Of a stretch of DNA of 41,470 bases, positions 41,431 to 41,470 are shown piece by piece. The translations under genes and the position numbers were made by a program. The DNA is taken from contig REGJ01000008.1 in assembly GCA_003702525.1 (NCBI GenBank), positions 1 through 41,470 on the forward strand, written 5' to 3'. The DNA is from Candidatus Nitrosopumilus sp. Lineage in GTDB: Archaea; Thermoproteota; Nitrososphaeria; Nitrososphaerales; Nitrosopumilaceae. The notes under the pieces were generated by a model, which was given only the letters and a program-made list of their open reading frames with translations, ran no database searches and was not told the origin of the DNA. Every line of letters begins with the position of its first letter. The first letter of the stretch is position 1.

Positions 41431-41470
41431 ATGAAGTATGGTAATATACCATTTTGTGATTCATGGGCCT
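41431..41470 (+). CDS. Possible start of a gene running off the right edge
   Basis: ATG at 41431 opens a frame that continues to the edge (MKYGNIPFCDSWA...). The leader from the TATA-predicted start would be about 30 bases. Within it, ATGGTA (41438-41443) and TACCAT (41447-41452) form a short inverted repeat. Too little is visible to name a product, and the call could change with more sequence. Confidence 0.3.
   Translation, partial: MKYGNIPFCDSWA

Noticed and set aside
41437-41453. Inverted repeat ATGGTA-ATA-TACCAT as an operator
   Set aside because: It lies inside the first codons of the possible gene at 41431 and is only 6 bp; chance in AT-rich DNA is likely.
1-41470. tRNA, rRNA, CRISPR array, insertion sequence or prophage
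   Set aside because: No cloverleaf, regularly spaced array, transposase-like reading frame, terminal inverted repeat or phage structural gene was found on either strand.

Overview
The window looks like chromosomal DNA of an AT-rich ammonia-oxidising archaeon (Nitrososphaerota/Thaumarchaeota, close to Nitrosopumilus or Nitrosarchaeum). The case rests on archaeal information-processing genes (EF-1A, S10, RpoP, archaeal AspRS, EndA, ATP-dependent ligase), many leaderless-looking genes with a TATA box 26-27 bases before ATG, GTG or TTG, a DnaJ-ferredoxin fusion, carbon-metabolism genes that fit the 3-hydroxypropionate/4-hydroxybutyrate cycle, and many tiny zinc-finger proteins. I see no tRNA, rRNA, CRISPR, insertion sequence or phage gene.

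Layout. 1-4.2 kb: branched-chain amino acid operon ilvB(partial)-ilvN-leuA-leuB. 4.2-9.4 kb: small zinc/membrane proteins, aspS with a NusA/KH-like partner, an oligopeptide-type ABC ATPase, a DedA/VTT membrane protein and unknown small genes. 9.4-12.1 kb: minus-strand repair pair (Mpg and type 4 UDG, overlapping), TldD and a 45-residue protein. 12.2-14.9 kb: sensor histidine kinase facing a stand-alone HPt protein and a CheY-like receiver. 15-17.2 kb: PIN-ATPase-KH protein meeting a DtxR/MntR-type regulator. 17.3-20.5 kb: exported or membrane proteins (His-rich anchored protein, DUF192, TauE/SafE). 20.5-20.65 kb: candidate structured ncRNA. 20.8-26.8 kb: DNA ligase, a DUF47/PhoU-like protein, tRNA endonuclease, two unknown genes, and a tandem-SDR plus MaoC/hot-dog pair. 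27-31.2 kb: a GTG-start unknown, FBP aldolase/phosphatase, and the tuf-rps10-rpoP cluster. 31.2-34.5 kb: zinc-finger mini-proteins, a small ribbon-helix-helix-like protein, a LOG-like protein and 3-hydroxyacyl-CoA dehydrogenase. 34.5-41.2 kb: HIT hydrolase, DnaJ-Fer, two cupins, SHOCT, TPR, an ATP-cone/nuclease fusion with an apparent ATA start, and a HemL-like aminotransferase. 41.2-41.47 kb: helically phased repeats and a strong TATA box leading out of the window.

Functional links. Carbon assimilation is represented by the 3-hydroxyacyl-CoA dehydrogenase, the FBP aldolase/phosphatase and possibly the tandem SDR. Translation and transcription genes sit next to them. The sensor kinase, HPt and receiver may form one phosphorelay. 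Most of the rest is housekeeping and lineage-specific small proteins. I did not find a clear new defence or mobile system. The most unusual points are the ATA-start ATP-cone nuclease, the phased GCATAGTT array, the ncRNA candidate, and the tandem SDR that resembles the N-terminal half of Chloroflexus malonyl-CoA reductase.
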